Of a stretch of DNA of 64,000 nucleotides, positions 59,234 through 64,000 are shown in pieces; within the stretch, counting starts at the first letter, position 1; each line of letters begins with the position of its first letter. This DNA is from Treponema sp. GTDB lineage: Bacteria; Spirochaetota; Spirochaetia; Treponematales; Treponemataceae. The position numbers were made by a program, and so were the translations under genes. The DNA lies in the NCBI GenBank assembly GCA_022010055.1, contig CP091737.1:620001-684000 (forward strand). The letters run 5' to 3'. Below the pieces are notes generated by a model. It was not told where the DNA came from, ran no database searches, and worked only from the letters and a program-made list of their open reading frames with translations.

Positions 59234-60935
59234 ATGAATAAACGCGCGCGTTTAGTTATTCTTCTGGCTGTTTTAGCAATCTGTTATGCCTTCCTTTATC
59301 CATCTGTAAAATGGTATTGGGGTACTCCAAAAGAAGTGCAGGCCTTGGCTTTAAGTTCATTGGAAAATATCAGGGATTACGCTACGGCTCAGGGTTCTAA
59401 GGATGTTAAAGCGGTTAAGGAAGCCGCAAAAACTGGTTTTGACGCAAAAATTGATGGAAAATATGCATGGCTTGAAAAAGCTGCCGCAAAAAAATATAAG
59501 CTTGCAAAGCAGCCTGTTCCGTCTGAAATGACAGTCGGCGCGATTCTTGACGCATATTCAAGCGAAAGTGAATTTCTTGAAGAATTTACAAGCCGTTACC
59601 GCGAGCAGATTCTTAAGGCAAAGAAAAACTATCAGAACTCTGTAAAGTTGGGTCTTGACCTTTCCGGCGGTATGAACATCATCGTAAAGGCTGACCTTGA
59701 CGCGGCGCTTGCAGCCCAGGAAGAGTCCAATGTTGTTACGGATAAAGAAACCTTTAAGAAAAACGCCATGGCGAATGCCATAGAAAATCTTTCAAGCCGA
59801 ATTGACAGATATGGTCTTTCTGAGCCGGTTATCCGTCAGCAGGGCGAAGACAGGATTTATATTGAAATACCTGGTGCTGCCGAGGCGGATTCAATAAATG
59901 CGCTTATCGTGGGAAAAGGAATCTTGAATTTCCGTCTTGTTGATGATGACGCCACAGACAAGTTCCTTGCATATTACCAGCAGCACATTACAACAACATT
60001 CAACGCTTCGGGCGAGCTTGTTGATACATCTATTATTCCTTCTGACTGTGAAATTATCGGTCATTATACTAAGGATGAGTACGGTCTTGATGAAAGAATC
60101 GGATATCTTGTTGTAAAGAAAGACGTTGCGCTTGAAGGCGCGCACATAAAGACTGCGGAGGTCGGTACTGACCAGTACACAAACCGCCCGGAAGTTGACT
60201 TTGTCCTTGATTCTGAAGGTGCCGAGATTTTTGCTAAATTCACAGCGGCAAACAAGGGCAAGAGCCTTGCCATTGTAAGCGACAATAAAATCAAGTCTTA
60301 TGCGCGAATCAATGACGCAATTACTGGCGGTCGTGTTGCGATCAGCGGTTTTGGTCTTGAGGAAGCACAGAATCTTCAGAAAGTTCTTCAGTCTGCATGG
60401 CTGAATGTTCCGCTTTCTGTTGAATCGCAGCAGGTTATCGGGGCGTCTCTTGGCGAGCAGGCTATTAACCAGGGTATAAAGGCTATTGTGGTAGGTCTTG
60501 TGCTTATCATGATTTATGCTTATCTGGTACAAGGGCGCCGGCGTGAACGCTATTGTGGCCCAGGTTTTGAACCTTTACATAATGTTCTCTGTCCTTTCCG
60601 CGTTTAATTTGACTTTGTCGCTCTCTTCTATTGCCGGTATGATTTTGACAATCGGTATGGCAGTTGATGCGAACGTAATTATTTTTGAACGAATCAAGGA
60701 AGAGCTTGTCGCTGGAAAAAGCCGTGTCGCAGCGATTGCGGCGGGTTTTGACAATGCTTTCTGGGCAATCATGGACTCTAACATAACAACATTTATTGCG
60801 GCGATTTTCCTTTCTCAGCTTGGAAGCGGTTCTATCCAGGGATTTGCTGTCAGCCTTGCAATCGGTGTTGTTTCTTCTGTATTTACAGCGCTGTTTGTGT
60901 CTCGCCTGATGTTCGATTTGAGACAGATGTCCTGA
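59234..60935 (+). CDS. secD: Protein translocase subunit SecD (frame break near 60515)
   Basis: About 567 residues, six membrane helices with a large periplasmic domain. KLGLDLSGGMNIIVKAD, LSSRIDRYGLSEPVIRQQG, VDFVLDSEGAEIFAKFT and, in the second piece, IGMAVDANVIIFERIKEEL (proton-relay Asp in TM4) are all present. The break is at ATGATTTATGCTTATC; repair gives a helix running into MLIWYKGAGVNAIVAQVL. Uses the proton gradient to pull proteins through SecYEG. Confidence 0.94.
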
Positions 60936-60972
60936 AGTCAACAAGAGTAAGCATCGGCTGGAGGATTAAATA

Positions 60973-62213
60973 ATGGAAAAGAAACTTATACATTTTAGCA
61001 AATTCTTTTTGCCTGCGGCTATAATCAGTTCTGTAATTATTTTATTTGGCGTTGCTGGTTTTATTACACGCGGAATAAATCTTGGAATTGATTTTAAGCC
61101 GGGTTTTATTGAGGAAGTAAGAATTGCACCTGTTGCAGTTGAGCTTACATATTCTGGCTCTGCGAAGGTTACGGCAGATTTGTCAAAAGACAATTTTTCT
61201 CTTATCATTTCTGGTTCTGGCGCAGATAACGAAACAAAGGTTTTTCCTTACGAAACTTATGCGACTGTAAGCGATATTGCAAAAGCCTTGGGCGAAGTTG
61301 ACGGAGTTTCTGCCGTTGTAAAAACAGACGGAACTGAAGATTCTTCCCTGCTGTTTGTAAATTCTGCTGTATCTACCCAGCTTTCAGTTTCACCGCTTTT
61401 CCTTTATGCCGCGCAAAAAAATGTTTCTGCTGACGAAGTTCGGTCAGCGCTTTCTGAATTTGAAGGAGTTTCTGTAAAGGCCTTGGGCGGAAACAACGGC
61501 GCAAGCTATCAGGTTCGTATGCCTGAATCTATTGGCGAGATGTCTGGAACTGAGCTTCAGAATGCGGTTCGCGCCGCTCTTGATGCCCGGTTTGGTGAAA
61601 ATACAGTAACAATTGTAAAGACAGATTTATAGGTTCAAGTTTTTCAAAAACGCTTGCAAGCAAGTCTATAATCCTTATGATTGCGACTTTTGTCTTAATC
61701 TGGCTGTACGCCGCGATTCGTTTCCACTGGGATTTTGCGCTTGGTTCAATTATTGCGCTGGTTCATGACTCATTGATTATGATTACGTTCATTGTCTGGA
61801 CAAAAATGGAATTTACGGCTACTGTGCTGGCTGCAATCCTGACGATAATCGGTTATTCAATAAACGCTACCGTTGTAATTCTTGACCGGGTTCGTTCAAA
61901 TCTTCGTCTTGCAAAATATGACAATTTCAAGGACATCCTTGACCATGCTCTTTCTGATACATTGGGACGCTCTATTATTACGACTGCGACAACATTGTTT
62001 GCCGTTGTTTCGTTGTATCTGTTCACATCAGGAAGCATAAAGGACTTTGCCCTTGCTTTGATTGTAGGTCTTGTAAGCGGATGTTATTCTTCTATTTTTA
62101 TTTCAAGCGGCTTTATCCTTGTTTTAAGAAGGAACTGGAAGCCTGAATTTGGAGTTCACCATTCTTTGAAATCAGAAAAAGGCGTTCTCCAGATGGATGG
62201 AATTCAAGTCTAA
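60973..62213 (+). CDS. secF: Protein translocase subunit SecF (frame break near 61628)
   Basis: About 413 residues. NLGIDFKPGFIEEVRI begins the periplasmic domain; the membrane half has ALVHDSLIMITFIVWTKMEF and IGYSINATVVILDRVRSNLR. The frame breaks at GATTTATAGG; one more T gives TDFIGSSFSKTLASKSIILM. Its periplasmic domain is longer than in E. coli SecF. Partner of SecD; a terminator follows. Confidence 0.94.
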
Positions 62214-62233
62214 GGTTGACTGAAATGTTTTAA

Positions 62234-62264
62234 GGCCCGGAGTATTTTTCCGGGTCTTTTTTTT
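62234..62264 (+). terminator. Rho-independent terminator after secF
   Basis: GGCCCGGA (62234-62241) pairs with TCCGGGTC (62249-62256), followed by T8. Confidence 0.85.
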
Positions 62265-62293
62265 GTTTATTTTAAATGGTATAACTTTTTACG

Positions 62294-63142
62294 ATGAAAG
62301 TAATTCTTGCAGATGTTCTTGGTTATTGCATGGGTGTCCGCCGTGCTGTGGAAATTGCCGCTGATTCCCTTGAAAACTGTGGTTCTAAAAAAGTTTATTC
62401 GTTCGGTCCTTTGATTCACAATAGGATTGCCCTTGAAAATCTTGCCAAAAATGGTCTTTCTGTTTTGGAGGAAAAGCAGATTCCGTTTACGGAGAAGGGA
62501 AGCCTTGTTATAATCCGGGCGCACGGTGTTCCTCCTGTTGTCTTGAAAAAACTTTCGGATTCCGGTTGTCATATTTTAAATGCGACTTGCCCAAGGGTTC
62601 TTGCAAGCCAGAAGAATGCCGAAAAATATGCAAAGCTTGGTTATACAGTAATTCTTGCCGGAGATTCCAATCATGGAGAAGTTGCCGGAATTTCTGGCTA
62701 TGCCGGGGAAAAATTTGTCCTTGTGCAGAATAAGGATGAGGCGGAAAAACTTCCGCCTTTTTCCGACGCTCAGAATGCGGTGCTTTTGTGCCAGACAACT
62801 TTCAGCAAGGAAGAATTTTCCCAGATTGTGGAAAAGCTTTCAAGAAAAATAAAAAATCTTAAGGTTCTGAATACCATTTGTTCCGCGACAAAAGAGCGTC
62901 AGGATGCCCTGAAAAGGCTTTGCCCGAAAGTTGAAGGAATTCTTGTTGTGGGTGGGAAAAATTCCGCGAACACAAGAAGGCTTCTTCAGATTGCGGAAGA
63001 AAATTGTCCTAAGGCGGCTCTGATTGAAACTGCGGATGAAATCCCGGAGGAGTTTTTTGCGCTGGAGTCTGTGGGCATAACTGCCGGCGCGAGCACGCCG
63101 AATTCTGTGATTGAAAAAGTTGTCGCCGCGCTGGAAAATTAG
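62294..63142 (+). CDS. ispH: 4-hydroxy-3-methylbut-2-enyl diphosphate reductase
   Basis: 282 residues, normal length. The three 4Fe-4S cysteines are in GYCMGVRRAVE, NATCPRVLASQ and NTICSATKERQDA; IRAHGVPP and GITAGASTPNSVIEKVV are conserved. Last step of the MEP isoprenoid pathway. TATAAC ends 8 nt before the ATG and no SD is seen, so it may be leaderless, although a -35 is lacking. Confidence 0.97.
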   Translation: MKVILADVLGYCMGVRRAVEIAADSLENCGSKKVYSFGPLIHNRIALENLAKNGLSVLEEKQIPFTEKGSLVIIRAHGVPPVVLKKLSDSGCHILNATCPRVLASQKNAEKYAKLGYTVILAGDSNHGEVAGISGYAGEKFVLVQNKDEAEKLPPFSDAQNAVLLCQTTFSKEEFSQIVEKLSRKIKNLKVLNTICSATKERQDALKRLCPKVEGILVVGGKNSANTRRLLQIAEENCPKAALIETADEIPEEFFALESVGITAGASTPNSVIEKVVAALEN

Positions 63143-63172
63143 CGGAGCGTTGTTCTCCAGTTAAAACATTTG

Positions 63173-63201
63173 TTGAAAGATAGTTCTTATTGATATATAA
63201 T
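63173..63201 (+). promoter_or_regulatory. Consensus promoter giving a leaderless ndk transcript
   Basis: TTGAAA (63173-63178), 17 bp, TATAAT (63196-63201), 7 nt, ATG at 63209. No SD-like sequence fits in the gap. Confidence 0.75.
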
Positions 63202-63208
63202 TGAGTCT

Positions 63209-63652
63209 ATGACACGATGTTTTGCTATGTTAAAGCCCGGCGTGCTTAATCGCCGTATTGTTGGTCAAGTTATTAGCCGCCTTGAAAGCAAAGGGTTAAA
63301 GCTTGCTGGTCTGAAAATGATGCAGATTTCCGAGGAACTTGCTCATAAGCATTATGCCGAACACAAGGAAAAGCCTTTTTTTAATGATTTGTGTAGTTAT
63401 ATAACTTCCGCTCCTGTTGTGGCGATGGTATGGCAGGGCGATGACTGTGTTTCCCTTGTAAGAAAAGTTGTAGGAGCTACAAAACCGTCGGAAGCGGCGC
63501 CCGGTACAATCCGCGGAGATTTTTGCGCTCATACGAATTTCAATGTGATTCACGCTTCTGATTCTGATGAAAGCGCCGCGCGCGAAATAGGGCTTTTCTT
63601 TGATGAAAGCGAAATTTTTGACTGGAAAGACAGTCTTTCTGAATGGATATAA
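63209..63652 (+). CDS. ndk: Nucleoside-diphosphate kinase
   Basis: 147 residues. Opens TRCFAMLKPGVLNRRIVG; the phospho-histidine is in NFNVIHASDSDESA. Moves the gamma phosphate between nucleoside triphosphates and diphosphates. GATKPSEAAPGTIRGDF matches the active-site loop. Frame intact. A leaderless start is suggested by the promoter position. Confidence 0.97.
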   Translation: MTRCFAMLKPGVLNRRIVGQVISRLESKGLKLAGLKMMQISEELAHKHYAEHKEKPFFNDLCSYITSAPVVAMVWQGDDCVSLVRKVVGATKPSEAAPGTIRGDFCAHTNFNVIHASDSDESAAREIGLFFDESEIFDWKDSLSEWI

Positions 63653-63710
63653 TCTGCGGCTTTACCGCTAAAAAAATAATCGGAAAAATAAAATTAAGAA
63701 GGTTTTTAGT

Positions 63711-64000
63711 ATGCAATCAAAATCGATAGGTGTTCTTGGCGGCGGCGCATGGGGAACAGGTCTTGCTCAGGCTTTGGCTAATGGCGGACATAAAGTTCAG
63801 ATGTGGGCGCTGGAACCTGAAGTAAAAGATTCTGTAAATAACGAGCATGAAAATAAAAGGTATTTGCCGGGATATAAACTTTCTGAAAACCTTACGGTTT
63901 CCAATGATATTATTGAAGTCGCGACTGACAAGGATTTTTTGATTGTCGCGTCTCCTTCTTTGTATCTTGCAGGCACAATCCGGAAAATCACAAGCGTTCC
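63711..64000 (+). CDS. gpsA: Glycerol-3-phosphate dehydrogenase [NAD(P)+] (partial)
   Basis: The first 96 residues are in the window; the gene runs off the right edge. The dinucleotide-binding start IGVLGGGAWGTGLAQALANG, then RYLPGYKLSENL and DFLIVASPSLYL are diagnostic. Makes sn-glycerol-3-phosphate for phospholipids, and here possibly also precursor for the glycerol-phosphate chemistry of the 9-15 kb operon. RBS AAGAAGG before ATG 63711. Confidence 0.94.
   Translation, partial: MQSKSIGVLGGGAWGTGLAQALANGGHKVQMWALEPEVKDSVNNEHENKRYLPGYKLSENLTVSNDIIEVATDKDFLIVASPSLYLAGTIRKITSV

Noticed and set aside
59234..60935. secD break as programmed frameshifting
   Set aside because: No slippery heptamer with downstream structure was evident, and the same kind of break recurs in many unrelated genes, which favours a technical cause.

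Overview
The window reads as chromosome of a host-associated or gut-type spirochaete close to Treponema. The supporting signs are a PepM fused to a cytidylyltransferase-like domain and followed by ppd and a nucleotidyltransferase as in oral treponemes, a yajC-secD-secF block, a potABCD operon, an FbpB-type fused permease, and AT-leaning intergenic DNA. This is an inference from gene content and protein sequence; no rRNA or tRNA gene was seen.

Layout. 1-3000 (minus): phosphonate synthesis (pepM, ppd, start of a pntC-like gene). 3.3-8.8 kb (plus): a winged-helix/choline-phosphate-type cytidylyltransferase, then an ABC importer (ATPase, fused permease, lipoprotein), interrupted by an AT-rich 58-aa/GNAT gene pair. 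8.9-15.7 kb (minus): a three-gene operon of two paralogous proteins that join a YidC/Oxa1-like membrane core to an alkaline-phosphatase/LtaS-type domain, flanking a CDP-glycerol glycerophosphotransferase-type gene. 16-25.4 kb (plus): an unknown protein, PTS EIIA-like protein, transketolase, CobW-type metallochaperone, MATE exporter and pyruvate formate-lyase. 25.5-32.9 kb: two secreted proteins behind a hairpin-rich leader, pflA, amidohydrolase, cimA, patatin, leuB. 33-41 kb: MATE exporter, glycosyltransferase, then a C39-peptidase ABC exporter with HlyD and TolC-like partners, preceded by a 24-codon ORF with a good ribosome binding site. 41-49 kb: argR with tandem ARG boxes, queD, hisHF, recQ, an OmpA-like protein and an EAL protein. 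49-53 kb (minus): potABCD. 53-64 kb: ribosomal proteins L13/S9, recX, sppA, DUF975, CYTH, dus, yajC-secDF, ispH, ndk and the start of gpsA.

The first 16 kb brings together several cell-surface chemistries: phosphonate, probably phosphocholine-type activation, and glycerol-phosphate transfer. I rank the YidC-AlkP/CDP-glycerol operon as the most likely undescribed system: a membrane-embedded chaperone-like core tied to an extracytoplasmic phosphotransferase or phosphatase, next to its probable cytoplasmic polymer-making partner.

Two window-wide patterns matter. First, about twenty genes carry frame breaks, most at or next to short A/T runs where adding one or two of the same base restores a conserved protein. 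I read these mainly as base-calling or assembly errors, annotate such genes across the break, and single out one C9 tract that could instead be phase-variable. Second, several genes have a -10 hexamer only 6-8 nt before the ATG and no Shine-Dalgarno sequence, which suggests leaderless transcripts. A family of about 200-bp palindromic repeats with TCGAGTTTTTT ends recurs in intergenic regions.
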